64,000 nt of DNA, taken from Paractinoplanes atraurantiacus (lineage in GTDB: Bacteria > Actinomycetota > Actinomycetes > Mycobacteriales > Micromonosporaceae). The stretch is from assembly GCF_900215205.1 (NCBI RefSeq), contig NZ_OBDY01000001.1, positions 802,786-866,785 on the forward strand, read 5' to 3'. Shown here one piece after another: positions 38,677 to 47,482 of the stretch. Each line of letters begins with the position of its first letter. Position 1 is the stretch's first letter. Below the pieces are notes generated by a model. That model had not been told where the DNA came from, did not search any database, and worked only from the letters and a program-made list of their open reading frames with translations. The position numbers and the translations under genes are program-made.

Positions 38677-40186
38677 ACGACCACTTCAGGAGCAGGCGGT
38701 TGCGGCCGCGCGGGCGGGGGACCACCGGGACCCGGGTCATCGCGGCCGCGAGCTGACGCGTCGACCGGTCGAGGGCCGGCGTGGCCAGGGCCAGCTCGGC
38801 CACCGAGCGCGCGCCCGGACGGGACGCCACCTCGCTGAGCCGGGCCGTCACGATCGCGGCCACGTCGTCGCGGGCGGCCGGGTCGACCCAGGACGCGACG
38901 ATCATCGCGAACAGGGCCGCCTCGGTCACCCGATCGAGGCCGCCGTCGAGCAGCTCGAGCAGCCGCCGGCGGCGGGCCGAGTCGAGCCAGGGCTCCTCGG
39001 TGCCGTGGTGCAGCAGGCCCAGGCAGGCCCAGATCTCGGCCGCGGCCACGTCGGCCGGCGGGTGGGCCAGCAGCGCCGTCAGGTCCTGCGGCGACAGCAT
39101 GATCAGCGGGATCGCCGCGTCGTACGCCGCCGACGGGTGGGTCCAGGAGAGCGCGGCCACCTGGCGCAGGCGGCGGACCGCCTCGTCGGAGGGCTCGCCG
39201 CTGTCGGGGGCGTGGCCGCGCGGCAGCGGGGCCGCCGCCGGGGCGCCGCCGAGCCAGGGCGTGTCACGGCAGCAGTCGCCGAGGTCGCTGTGCTCGTGCG
39301 ACTCGTCGGGGTGGTCGCGGATGTAGTCGGCCAGGCGGACCAGATGCATCAGGTCGCCGTCGGCGCGGTAGCGCAGCCGGTGCGCGGTGTGCACCGCGCA
39401 GTCGTAGTCGGGGTCGCGTTCCAGCGCCCGGTCGACCCAGCTCAGCGCGTCCTCCAGGCGGCCGTTGTCGGCCAGGGTGCCGGCGATGTCGGCGTAGACC
39501 GAGAGGTCGTCGGGGTCGTGGGCGACCGCGCGGCGCAGCGCGGCGAGCGCCTCGGGCAGGCGGCCGGCGCTGCGATAGGCGTACCCGAGCCAGATCTCGC
39601 CGAGCTTGGACGGGCGGACCCGGGCCCCGCGGGCGGCCCAGTCGACGGCCAGGTCGTGCTCGCCGACCCGCCGGGCCAGGGCCGAGCCGGCGCCGAGCAG
39701 CATCGCGTGCTCGGGATGGGCGGCGATCGCGTGGCGGACCACGGTCAGGTAGGGCCGCAGGGTGGGCGGGGCCGGTTCGCCCACCCGAGTGCAGAGACGC
39801 ATGAGAATCTGGGCGAGCAGGCCGGGCTCGATGCGCACGCCCAGGGCGGGCTCGGCCACCCAGGGCACGCCGGCCCAGTCGGCCGCGGGCGCGTGCCCGC
39901 TCGCGGCGGTCAGCAGCGGCAGGCCGTCCTCGGGGCGGCCGGCGGCGGCGAGCAGGTGGGCGCGGGCGGCGAGCCGGCCGGCCGACGTGTGCGGGCCGAC
40001 CTGGAAGAGGTCGAGGCCGCCGCCGGGACGGGCGGCCAGCCTGCTCAGCAGCTCGTGGGCCTCGGGGAGGACCGGCGCGTGGGCCAGCGCCCCGGCGAGG
40101 TGATCGGCGGCTTTCTCCGGCTCCTCGCGCGCCAGAGCGGATCTTGCCTGCTCAAGTGCGCGGTCGGCCGCACGGCGTACATCCAC
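38663..40186 (-). CDS. Tetratricopeptide repeat (TPR) protein
   Basis: A 507-residue helical protein. TPR-like repeats are clear at about 6-40, 195-290 (for example GYAYRSAGRLPEALAALRRA and GTLADNGRLEDALSWVDRAL), with further helices to the C-terminus, which is basic (RPRGRNRLLLKWSFRQR). A Cys pair in LGDCCRDTP is noticeable. No signal peptide. TPR proteins serve as scaffolds; the partner is unknown. The 3' end overlaps the convergent carrier gene. Confidence 0.8.
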   Translation of the reverse strand: MDVRRAADRALEQARSALAREEPEKAADHLAGALAHAPVLPEAHELLSRLAARPGGGLDLFQVGPHTSAGRLAARAHLLAAAGRPEDGLPLLTAASGHAPAADWAGVPWVAEPALGVRIEPGLLAQILMRLCTRVGEPAPPTLRPYLTVVRHAIAAHPEHAMLLGAGSALARRVGEHDLAVDWAARGARVRPSKLGEIWLGYAYRSAGRLPEALAALRRAVAHDPDDLSVYADIAGTLADNGRLEDALSWVDRALERDPDYDCAVHTAHRLRYRADGDLMHLVRLADYIRDHPDESHEHSDLGDCCRDTPWLGGAPAAAPLPRGHAPDSGEPSDEAVRRLRQVAALSWTHPSAAYDAAIPLIMLSPQDLTALLAHPPADVAAAEIWACLGLLHHGTEEPWLDSARRRRLLELLDGGLDRVTEAALFAMIVASWVDPAARDDVAAIVTARLSEVASRPGARSVAELALATPALDRSTRQLAAAMTRVPVVPRPRGRNRLLLKWSFRQR

Positions 40187-40255
40187 GGTGCAGAACAGTA
40201 AGCGATACGGGCGAGTATGTCAGCATGCGTCGGCTGCGCATTAGTGCTCGAAACA

Positions 40256-40327
40256 TTGACGATCTAAGCTATTTCTTGCAAGACTGCGCATCGATTGCGC
40301 GATAGATGCTCATCAGGGGAGGAACAC
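40256..40327 (+). promoter_or_regulatory. Probable promoter/operator of the SIS-domain gene
   Basis: TTGACG at 40256 resembles a -35 box. A 15-base palindrome GCGCATCGATTGCGC (40286-40300) lies between it and the Shine-Dalgarno AGGGGAGGA before GTG 40328, and could be a repressor site. No DasR-type site was seen. Confidence 0.4.
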
Positions 40328-41386
40328 GTGACACAGCGAGGCCAGGGGATGGCGGCGGACATCGCGGAACAACCGGGCGGATTCGCTCGGCTCATCGGGG
40401 GTGAGCACGCCGCCGGAATCGCCGCGGTCGCCGCCGAGGTGGCCCGCCGCAAGCCGCGCAACGTGGTGTTCGTGGGCCGGGGAACCTCCGACCACGCGGC
40501 GCTCTACGGGGCGTACCTCACCGAGATCCGCCTCGGCCTGCCGGTGGCCAGCGCCTCGCCGAGCGCGATCACGCTCTACGGCGCGCGGCCCGACTTCGCC
40601 GGCACGCTGGTCATCGGCGTCAGCCAGAGCGGCGGCTCGCCCGACCTCACCGGCGTGCTCCAGACCGCCCGGGAGACCGGCGCGCTCACCCTGGCCGTCA
40701 CCAACAACCCGTCCTCCCCGCTGGCTCAGGCGGCCGAGCTGTCGATCGACGTGGCGGCCGGGCACGAGCGGGCGGTCGCGGCCACCAAGACGTACACGGC
40801 CGAGCTCCTCGCCCTTCTCATGCTCGTCGAGGGCATCCGGGCCGGCGACGGCCGGCTGCCCGACGACGAGCGGGCCGCCCTGGACAAGCTGCCCCAGCTG
40901 GCCGAGGACGCGCTCAGCGATCCGGCCGCCGACGATCTGGCCCAGCGCTACCGGTTCGCGTCGCGCATGGTCACGACCGGGCGGGGGTACGCCTATCCGA
41001 CCGCCCGCGAGGCCGCCCTCAAGCTCATGGAGACCTCGTACCTGCCCGCGCTCGCGTTCTCGGGGGCCGATCTGCTGCACGGGCCGCTGGCCATGACCGA
41101 CCCCGACGTGCCGGTGCTGGCCGTGGTCGGCGACGGCCCCGGCGGCCGGTCGATGCGCGACGTGGTCACCCGGCTCGCCGAGCGCCGGGCCGACGTGGTG
41201 ACGGTCGGCGCGACCGACGTGACCGGCGCCTCGGGCCGGCTGGCCGTGCCCGCCGTCGCCGACGAGCGCTACAGCGCCCTGCTCGACATTTTGCCGCTGC
41301 AGAAGCTCGCGCTCGCCCTGGCACTGGCCCGCGGTGAGGATCCCGACGCGCCCCGCGGCTTGAAGAAGGTCACGACGACCCTTTAA
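40328..41386 (+). CDS. SIS-domain sugar isomerase/deaminase (NagB-II/GlmS C-terminal type)
   Basis: A 352-residue protein with two SIS domains as in the isomerase half of GlmS: VFVGRGTSDHAAL (about 47-59), GVSQSGGSPDL, and AATKTYTAE in the first, RGYAYPTAREAALKLMET and SGADLLHGP in the second. Without the glutaminase domain such proteins interconvert glucosamine-6-phosphate and fructose-6-phosphate plus ammonia (NagB-II). It could work on amino sugars from chitin or chitosan. GTG 40328 has GGAGG upstream. It stands alone. Confidence 0.88.
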   Translation: MTQRGQGMAADIAEQPGGFARLIGGEHAAGIAAVAAEVARRKPRNVVFVGRGTSDHAALYGAYLTEIRLGLPVASASPSAITLYGARPDFAGTLVIGVSQSGGSPDLTGVLQTARETGALTLAVTNNPSSPLAQAAELSIDVAAGHERAVAATKTYTAELLALLMLVEGIRAGDGRLPDDERAALDKLPQLAEDALSDPAADDLAQRYRFASRMVTTGRGYAYPTAREAALKLMETSYLPALAFSGADLLHGPLAMTDPDVPVLAVVGDGPGGRSMRDVVTRLAERRADVVTVGATDVTGASGRLAVPAVADERYSALLDILPLQKLALALALARGEDPDAPRGLKKVTTTL

Positions 41387-41414
41387 AGAAATATGGACGT
41401 GGAAAGCTTGGGCT

Positions 41415-42965
41415 GTGTCCACGTTGCGTGATCTGGCCGAGGAGCACACCTCCCTCGGCCCTGCCGACATCGACCACCTGCACCGGCTCGCGGGTGACTG
41501 GCAGCTGCTGTCCGACCTCTCCTTCGCCGACCTGCTCCTCTGGGTGCCGGTGAAGCGGGAGGACGGGCAGCCGCGCGAATATCTGTGCGTGGCCCAGGTG
41601 CGCCCGAACAGCGCGCCCACCGCGTACCAGGACGACCAGGTCGGCAAGATCGTCGGCGGCCCGGAGGTCGCCCATCTCGACATCGCCTTCAGCCAGGAGC
41701 GGATCTGGCGGGAGGGCGACCCGGTCTGGTACGGCGACACGCCCGCCCGCCACGAGGCCATCCCCGTCCGCCTGCGCGACGACAACGGCCGCGAGGAGGG
41801 CTGGAGCCAGGTCATCGCGGTGATCGGGCGGGACACCAACCTCTCCACCGCGCGGACGCCCAGCCAGCTCGAGCTGAACTATCTGACCACCGCCGACGAC
41901 CTGGCCCAGATGGTCGCCGACGGCACCTTCCCGCCGCCGCGGCACCCGGGAGAGACCACCTCGGCCCCGCGCGTCGGCGACGGCCTGGCCCGGCTCGACG
42001 CCGGTGGCAAGGTGACCTACGCCAGCCCGAACGCGCAGTCGGCGTTCCGCCGGCTCGGCTTCAACGCCCACCTGGTCGGCGAGGAGCTGTCAAACCTGAT
42101 CAGCCGGCTCGCGGCCGACCCACTGGAGGGCAACGACGCGGCCGAGCGGATTTTGGCCGCGCTCCGCGGCGAGTTCCCGCCCCGGCAGGAGGTCGAGGCC
42201 CGCGGCGCGACAGTGCTCACCCGGGCCCTGCCGCTGCTGCCGGCCGGCGTGCCGATCGGCGCCCTCGTGCTGGTGCGCGACGTGACCGAGGTCCGCCGCC
42301 GGGACCGCGCCCTGATGACCAAGGACGCGACCATCCGGGAGATCCACCACCGGGTCAAGAACAACCTTCAGACGGTGGCCGCGCTGCTGCGCCTTCAGGC
42401 CCGGCGGGTGGACGCGCCCGAGGCCCGGATGGCGCTGCAGGAGTCGGTGCGCCGGGTCGCCTCGATCGCGCTCGTGCACGAGACGCTGTCGATGTCGAGC
42501 GACGAGGCGGTCGAGTTCGACGGCATCGTCGACCGGGTCGCCACCGCGGCGGCCGAGGTCGCGGCGACCAGCATCCAGGTCAAGATGCGCCGCGAGGGCA
42601 CCTTCGGTGTGCTGCCGGCCGAGATCGCCACGTCGCTGGTGATGGTGCTCAACGAGCTGCTGATCAACGCGGTCGAGCACGGCTTCCCGGCCGACGAGGA
42701 CGAGAACGGCGAGCCGCAGCCGCCCGGGCCCGAGACCGGCGAGGTGGTGGTGTCGGCCCACCGGTTCCGCAAGCAGCTGCACGTCACGGTGGCCGACAAC
42801 GGGCAGGGACTGCCCGAGGGCTTCGCGGCCGACGCCGGCGGCCGGCTCGGCCTGCAGATCGTGCGCGCGCTGGCCACGGGTGAGCTTCGCGGCAGCATTG
42901 AGCTGCGCAATCGCGCCGGTGGGGGCACCGAGGCCGTGCTGGTGGTGCCGCTCGGCAAGAGGTGA
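41415..42965 (+). CDS. PdtaS-like soluble sensor histidine kinase
   Basis: A 516-residue cytosolic kinase with no membrane segment. An N-terminal GAF-like domain (about 15-150), a PAS-like domain (about 185-290), then HisKA_2 with H311 in IREIHHRVKNNLQTV. The ATPase has NELLINAVEHGF, VADNGQGLPEGF and GRLGLQIVRALA. The match to mycobacterial PdtaS is strong; PdtaS phosphorylates an ANTAR-domain RNA-binding regulator (PdtaR), which is not in this window. It has a GTG start and lies 28 bases after the SIS gene. Confidence 0.9.
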   Translation: MSTLRDLAEEHTSLGPADIDHLHRLAGDWQLLSDLSFADLLLWVPVKREDGQPREYLCVAQVRPNSAPTAYQDDQVGKIVGGPEVAHLDIAFSQERIWREGDPVWYGDTPARHEAIPVRLRDDNGREEGWSQVIAVIGRDTNLSTARTPSQLELNYLTTADDLAQMVADGTFPPPRHPGETTSAPRVGDGLARLDAGGKVTYASPNAQSAFRRLGFNAHLVGEELSNLISRLAADPLEGNDAAERILAALRGEFPPRQEVEARGATVLTRALPLLPAGVPIGALVLVRDVTEVRRRDRALMTKDATIREIHHRVKNNLQTVAALLRLQARRVDAPEARMALQESVRRVASIALVHETLSMSSDEAVEFDGIVDRVATAAAEVAATSIQVKMRREGTFGVLPAEIATSLVMVLNELLINAVEHGFPADEDENGEPQPPGPETGEVVVSAHRFRKQLHVTVADNGQGLPEGFAADAGGRLGLQIVRALATGELRGSIELRNRAGGGTEAVLVVPLGKR

Positions 42966-43052
42966 GGCCGGAGGTGATCTATGCGGCGTGACACATTCTC
43001 GAAATCTGGACCACACTGGCCGAGAATGGTCGGGCATGAGAGGCTAGCCCAC

Positions 43053-43139
43053 ATGACCGCTGCAGTTGACCGCCGCTTCGTGGCCCGCCGCCACGTTGAT
43101 TACGGGCGTGTCCGCAGCGCGATGTGTCCGGGTTCCTGA
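43053..43139 (+). CDS. Probable cysteine leader peptide of the sulfur assimilation operon
   Basis: A 28-residue ORF (ATG 43053; GAGAGG upstream) with RRHVDYGRVRSAMCPGS at the end. This fits the short actinobacterial leader peptides with a conserved RRHVDL-x-RVASA-x-C form that precede sulfur and cysteine genes, where ribosome behaviour at the Cys codon is thought to attenuate the operon. The frame is also open from ATG 42981 (52 residues). A hairpin (CACCCG/CGGGTG, 43143-43164) follows, then 98 bases to the sulfite reductase gene. Confidence 0.72.
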   Translation: MTAAVDRRFVARRHVDYGRVRSAMCPGS

Positions 43140-43261
43140 CGCCACCCGATTTGTGTTCCGGGTGCGCGAGACGCCCCGGCCACTCCTGACACCGAAGTCG
43201 CGAGTCCTCGAAACGGCCGAAGCGTCCTCCCGCGCCCACCCTAGCCCGGAGGACCGCCGAC

Positions 43262-44956
43262 ATGGCGCCCAGCAGCACACCCGCAGGCCCGGCCGCTCGT
43301 CCCCGCAAGGCGCGCGGCGAGGGTCAGTGGGCGCTCGGACACCGTGAGCCGCTCAACCCCAACGAGCGGATGAAGAAGGACGACAACCCGCTCCACGTGC
43401 GCGCCCGCATCGAGAACATCTACGCCAAGGGCGGGTTCGCCTCGATCGACCCGCAGGACCTGCGCGGTCGTTTCCGCTGGTGGGGTCTCTACACCCAGCG
43501 CAAGGCGGGCATCGACGGCGGCCGCACGGCCGTGCTCGAGCCGCACGAGCTCGAGGACGAGTACTTCATGCTCCGCGTCCGTGTCGACGGCGGCGCGCTG
43601 AGCCTCGCCCAGCTGCGCACGATCGCCGGCATCTCCCAGGAGTTCGGCCGCGACTCGGCCGACATCACCGACCGGCAGAACATCCAGCTGCACTGGATCC
43701 GGGTCGAGGACGTGCCGGAGATCTGGCGCCGGCTCGAGGCGGTCGGCCTGCAGACCACCGAGGCCTGCGGCGACTGCCCGCGCGTCGTGCTCGGCTCGCC
43801 GGTGGCCGGCATCGCCCGCGACGAGGTCGTCGACGGCACGCCGGCGATCGACGAAATCCTCAAGCGCTACATCGGCGACGAGCGCTACTCCAACCTGCCG
43901 CGCAAGTTCAAGTCGCAGATCTCCTGGCTGGCCGACGGCCCGTACGAGACCAACGACATCTCCTTCGTCGGCGTCGTCCACCCGCAGCACGGCCCCGGCT
44001 TCGACCTGTGGGTCGGCGGCGGCCTGTCCACCAACCCGCGCCTGGCCGAGCGCCTCGGCGTCTGGGTGCCGCTCGAGGAGATCCCGGACGTCTGGGAGGG
44101 CGTGGTCGGCATCTTCCGCGACTACGGCTACCGGCGGCTGCGCAACCGCGCCCGGCTGAAGTTCCTGCTGGCCGACTGGGGCGTGGCCAAGTTCCGCGAG
44201 ATCCTCGAAAAGGAGTACCTGGGCCGGGCCCTGATCGACGGGCCGCCGCCGGAGCTGCCGGCCAAGCCGATCGACCACATCGGCGTGCACAAGCAGAACG
44301 ACGGGCTCAACTACATCGGCGCCGCCCCGGTGGTCGGCCGCACGTCCGGCACCCAGCTGGCGAAACTGGCCGACGTCGTCGAGGAGCACGGTTCGGATCG
44401 GGTACGCCTGACCGCGTACCAGAAACTCCTCGTCCTTGATATTTCCGACGACAAGGTCGAGTCGGCCATCGCCAAGCTGCGCGCGATCGGGCTGGAGGCC
44501 CGCCCGTCCTCGTGGCGGCGCGGCACGATGGCCTGCACCGGCATCGAGTACTGCAAGCTGGCCATCGTCGAGACCAAGGCGCGCGGCGAGGAACTGGTGG
44601 CCCGGCTCGAGGAGCGGCTCGCCGACTTCGACGCCGACATCTCGATCCACATCAACGGCTGCCCCAACGCGTGTGCCCGCACGCAGGTCGCCGACATCGG
44701 CCTCAAGGGCCAGCTCGTCATGAACGCGCACGGCGAGCAGGTCGAGGGCTTCCAGGTGCACCTCGGCGGCGGCCTCGGCATGGCGCAGGGGCAGACGTCC
44801 GGCTTCGGCCGCAAGCTGCGCGGCCTCAAGGCCACGGCGGAAGAGCTTCCGGGGTACGTCGAGAAGCTCGCCCGCAACTATCTCGGCGACCGGGAGTCGT
44901 CGCAGGAGACGTTCGCCACGTGGGTCCTGCGTGCCGACGAGGAGCTCCTGAAATGA
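43262..44956 (+). CDS. sirA: Ferredoxin-dependent sulfite reductase (NirA/SirA)
   Basis: A 564-residue siroheme/[4Fe-4S] enzyme that reduces sulfite to sulfide with six electrons from ferredoxin. Cluster cysteines are about C425 and C431 (ACTGIEYC), C467 and C471 (NGCPNAC). TEACGDCPRVVLG and GLYTQRKAG carry the Tyr and Cys that form a covalent link in mycobacterial NirA. Its position upstream of APS reductase supports sulfite rather than nitrite as substrate. The start ATG 43262 follows the leader peptide, and the stop overlaps the next gene by four bases (ATGA). Confidence 0.94.
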   Translation: MAPSSTPAGPAARPRKARGEGQWALGHREPLNPNERMKKDDNPLHVRARIENIYAKGGFASIDPQDLRGRFRWWGLYTQRKAGIDGGRTAVLEPHELEDEYFMLRVRVDGGALSLAQLRTIAGISQEFGRDSADITDRQNIQLHWIRVEDVPEIWRRLEAVGLQTTEACGDCPRVVLGSPVAGIARDEVVDGTPAIDEILKRYIGDERYSNLPRKFKSQISWLADGPYETNDISFVGVVHPQHGPGFDLWVGGGLSTNPRLAERLGVWVPLEEIPDVWEGVVGIFRDYGYRRLRNRARLKFLLADWGVAKFREILEKEYLGRALIDGPPPELPAKPIDHIGVHKQNDGLNYIGAAPVVGRTSGTQLAKLADVVEEHGSDRVRLTAYQKLLVLDISDDKVESAIAKLRAIGLEARPSSWRRGTMACTGIEYCKLAIVETKARGEELVARLEERLADFDADISIHINGCPNACARTQVADIGLKGQLVMNAHGEQVEGFQVHLGGGLGMAQGQTSGFGRKLRGLKATAEELPGYVEKLARNYLGDRESSQETFATWVLRADEELLK

Positions 44957-45111
44957 GCGACGCCCGATCCACCCCGCTGTACTGCCCCTACTGCGGCGAA
45001 GAGGACCTGTTCCCGAACGAGGCTTCGCACGGCGCGTGGGAGTGCCACTCCTGCGCCCGAGTCTTCACGGTGAAGTTCAACGGCTTGCTATCGCGGGGAG
45101 TCAAGAAATGA
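44953..45111 (+). CDS. Small zinc-ribbon protein of the cys operon (CysX-position)
   Basis: 52 residues with two CxxC pairs: CPYCGEEDLFPN and WECHSCARVF, likely a zinc ribbon or a small electron-transfer site. A small gene at this spot between sulfite and APS reductases is common in actinobacteria (for example cysX in corynebacteria). Both ends overlap neighbours by four bases (ATGA), so it is translationally coupled to sirA and cysH. Function unproven. Confidence 0.88.
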   Translation: MSDARSTPLYCPYCGEEDLFPNEASHGAWECHSCARVFTVKFNGLLSRGVKK

Positions 45112-45872
45112 CCATCGTGGCCGCTACCTCTCTCAACCTGGTCAACCTCGGCGCTCCGGCCGTCGCCCAGGACCCCACCCGCCGCTCGCGTGAGGAGCTC
45201 GAGGCGCTCGCCCTGAGCGCCGCGCGCGACCTCGAGGGCGCTCCGGCCGAGGCGATCGCTAAGTGGGCGACCGACACCTTCGGCGACCGTTTCTGCGTGA
45301 CCAGCTCGATGGCCGACGCGGTCGTGGCGCACGTCTTCTCCCGGGTCTCGCCCGGCGTCGACGTGGTCTTCCTCGACACCGGACTGCACTTCCCCGAGAC
45401 GCTCAAGGTGCGCGACACCGTCGCCGCGACGATGAACGTCAACGTCCGCTCGATCCGCCCGCGGATGACGGTCGGCCAGCAGGACGGCGAGTACGGGCCG
45501 CGGCTGTTCGCCCGCAGCCCCGACGAGTGCTGCTTCCTGCGCAAGGTCGAGCCGCTGGAGCGCGCGCTGTCCGACTACGACGCGTGGGCCACCGGCCTGC
45601 GCCGCGACGAGTCGCCGACCCGGGCCAACACGCCGGTGGTGGCGTTCGACGCCAAGAAGGGCAAGGTCAAGGTCAACCCGATCGCGGCCTGGACCCAGGC
45701 CGACGTGGACCGCTACATCAGCCGGTGGAACGTGCCGGTCAACGAGCTCTTCAAAAAGGGCTACGGCTCGATCGGGTGCTGGCCGTGCACCCGGCGCACC
45801 AAGGCCGGCGAGGACCCGCGCGCGGGCCGCTGGGCGATGTTCGAGAAGACCGAATGCGGTCTGCACGTCTGA
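45108..45872 (+). CDS. cysH: Adenylylsulfate (APS) reductase
   Basis: A 254-residue enzyme that reduces activated sulfate to sulfite. C141-C142 (ECCFLRKV) and C224-C227 (GCWPCTRR) ligate a [4Fe-4S] cluster, which marks the APS-type enzyme rather than the PAPS type; C250 in KTECGLHV is the catalytic thiol. VFLDTGLHFPET is the conserved active-site loop. The start overlaps the preceding gene by four bases, and the CbiX-like gene starts 19 bases before its stop. The product sulfite feeds SirA. Confidence 0.95.
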   Translation: MTIVAATSLNLVNLGAPAVAQDPTRRSREELEALALSAARDLEGAPAEAIAKWATDTFGDRFCVTSSMADAVVAHVFSRVSPGVDVVFLDTGLHFPETLKVRDTVAATMNVNVRSIRPRMTVGQQDGEYGPRLFARSPDECCFLRKVEPLERALSDYDAWATGLRRDESPTRANTPVVAFDAKKGKVKVNPIAAWTQADVDRYISRWNVPVNELFKKGYGSIGCWPCTRRTKAGEDPRAGRWAMFEKTECGLHV

Positions 45873-47005
45873 CCGTCCTGCTGGTCGCGCACGGCAGCCG
45901 GGATCCGCGGGCCGCCGCCTCCACCGAGGCGCTGGCCCGCGCGGTGGGCCGGGCGCGCCGCGACTGGGACGTCCGCGCCTCATACCTGGACCACGCCGGG
46001 CCGCGGCCGTTGGACGTGCTCTCCGCCCTGCCCGCCGGCTCCCGGGCCGTCGTGGTGCCGCTGCTGCTGACCGCGGCGTACCACGGCCGCGTCGACGTCC
46101 CCGCGGTCGTGGCAGCCGCCGCCGCGCTGCCTATTCACGTGACGCTGGCCGACGTCCTCGGCCCGACCCCTGCCCTCGGCTCGGCCTCTGCCTTTGGCCC
46201 GACTCCTGCGCTCGGTTCGGCCTCTGCCTTTGGCCCGGCCCCTGTCCGCGGTTCGGCGTCTGCCGTCGGTTCGGCGTCTGCCGTCGGTTCGGCGTCTGCC
46301 GTCGGTTCGGCGTCTGCCGTCGGTTCGGCCTCTGCCGTCGGCTCGGCCTCTGCCGTCGGCTCGGCCTCTGCCGTCGGCTCGGCCCCTGCCCTCAGCGCGA
46401 CCCCTGCCCTCAGCGCGACCCCTGCCCTCAACGCGAACTCTTCCGACAAATGCGATATGTCCGGCTTGGGTGCTGGAGGCGCGGACATGGCGGGTGCGGA
46501 CGGGGCGGGTGCGGATGTTGCGGGTGCGGATGTTGCGGGCGCGGACGTTCCGGGCGCCCTGCTCGATGGGCTGATCGGCCGGCTTGCGCTGGCGCTCGAC
46601 GGCGGCAGCGCCGGTTTCAAAGGGATCGGCCACGGGCTCGGCGGGATCGGCGGCGGGCTTGACGGGGTTGTGCTTGCGGCTGCGGGGACGCGGGATGCGG
46701 CCGCGCGGGAAACGATCATGTGGGTGGCGGAGGCTCTCAGCGCGCGCCTGAGCCTTCCGTGTGCCGTCGCCTATGCCTCGGGCGCCCTGCCGCGTCCCGG
46801 TGGCGCTGTGGGGCTTCTGCGGGGGCGGGTCGGGATGGCGGCCTATTTCCTCGCTCCCGGTCACCTCTACGACCTCGCGGTGCGCTCGGCGCTCGACGCG
46901 GGGGCGGTGGCGGTGGCGGCGCCGCTGGGTGACGCGGCCGATCTTGTACGCCTTGTGATCGCCCGTGTCGCCATGACTCAGAGTCACTATCCCGTTGCGG
47001 CGTAA
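45854..47005 (+). CDS. CbiX-like sirohydrochlorin chelatase with a large repeat insertion
   Basis: A 383-residue chelatase-type protein. The N-terminal LTVLLVAHGSRDPR (about 6-19) is the CbiX/SirB metal-site strand, and a second half is present (VVLAAAGTRD, MAAYFLAPGHLYD with a His). Iron insertion into sirohydrochlorin would give siroheme for SirA, which fits the operon. Between residues about 104 and 234 lies low-complexity sequence: repeated GSASAV, then SATPAL and GADVA units. Without it the length would be about 253, the family norm. ATG 45854 overlaps cysH. The insertion may be a tolerated loop or may impair function. Confidence 0.85.
   Translation: MRSARLTVLLVAHGSRDPRAAASTEALARAVGRARRDWDVRASYLDHAGPRPLDVLSALPAGSRAVVVPLLLTAAYHGRVDVPAVVAAAAALPIHVTLADVLGPTPALGSASAFGPTPALGSASAFGPAPVRGSASAVGSASAVGSASAVGSASAVGSASAVGSASAVGSASAVGSAPALSATPALSATPALNANSSDKCDMSGLGAGGADMAGADGAGADVAGADVAGADVPGALLDGLIGRLALALDGGSAGFKGIGHGLGGIGGGLDGVVLAAAGTRDAAARETIMWVAEALSARLSLPCAVAYASGALPRPGGAVGLLRGRVGMAAYFLAPGHLYDLAVRSALDAGAVAVAAPLGDAADLVRLVIARVAMTQSHYPVAA
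46161..46560 (+). repeat. In-frame minisatellites inside the chelatase gene
   Basis: First block: 18-base units encoding GSASAV/GSASAF, about seven or eight, several identical, followed by three units encoding SATPAL-like. Second block (about 46482-46555): 15-base GADVA units. All in frame, so copy-number change would not break the gene. Confidence 0.92.
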
Positions 47006-47179
47006 GGCCGGCACGGACCGTATGGAGAATGTGGACCATTGGTTGCGGGCGCCGGCAATTTCGAGATCATTTCGTGGATTCTCGATGGAACCCAACGTGA
47101 TCGAATTGGCGCGCTGGGCAAACCCCGAAGGAATCTCTCAGGAATCGGCGCGCTGAGTAATCGACCGGAAACAGCAAGA

Positions 47180-47206
47180 CGCCCCGGTGCCGATCGGCCC
47201 GGGGCG
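47180..47206 (-). terminator. GC-rich hairpin, probable terminator of whiB1
   Basis: CGCCCCGG (47180-47187) pairs with CCGGGGCG (47199-47206), 22 bases beyond the whiB1 stop on the minus strand. No strong T run. The region 47006-47227 holds no gene. Confidence 0.6.
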
Positions 47207-47227
47207 CAAATGCTGTGGGGGATTGGT

Positions 47228-47482
47228 TCAGGCGGTAGGAGCGCCGACCCGCAGGCCGCCGCGGCGCTTCACGGCGCGCCGCTCGTCTTCGCTCATCCCG
47301 CCCCAGACGCCGGCGTCCTGACCCGATTCGAGTGCCCAGGAAAGGCAGCTCTCGGTCACGGGACACCGCCGGCACACGGCCTTGGCCTGCTCGACCTGCA
47401 GGAGCGCGGGGCCGGACGTCCCGATCGGGAAGAACAGCTCCGGGTCCTCGTCGCGGCAGATCGCATCGTGACGCCAGTCCAT
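47228..47482 (-). CDS. whiB1: WhiB1/WblE-type iron-sulphur regulator
   Basis: An 84-residue essential-type WhiB protein. Cluster ligands are C9, C37, C40 and C46 (CRRCPVTESC); GVWGGMSEDERR is the conserved turn, and the basic KRRGG tail the DNA-contact end. The sequence order from MDWRHDAICRDEDPELFFP matches WhiB1 (Streptomyces WblE). It binds the primary sigma factor and is nitric-oxide sensitive in mycobacteria. ATG 47482 has AAGGAG upstream. A long 5' region (to about 47690) contains a CRP-like box. Confidence 0.93.
   Translation of the reverse strand: MDWRHDAICRDEDPELFFPIGTSGPALLQVEQAKAVCRRCPVTESCLSWALESGQDAGVWGGMSEDERRAVKRRGGLRVGAPTA

Noticed and set aside
40187..40327. DasR (dre) site before the SIS gene
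   Set aside because: No sequence close to the ACTGGTCTAGACCACT consensus is present; only an unrelated palindrome was seen.
46161..46560. CRISPR-like array
   Set aside because: Repeats are contiguous, in frame and without unique spacers; no cas genes. It is a coding minisatellite.
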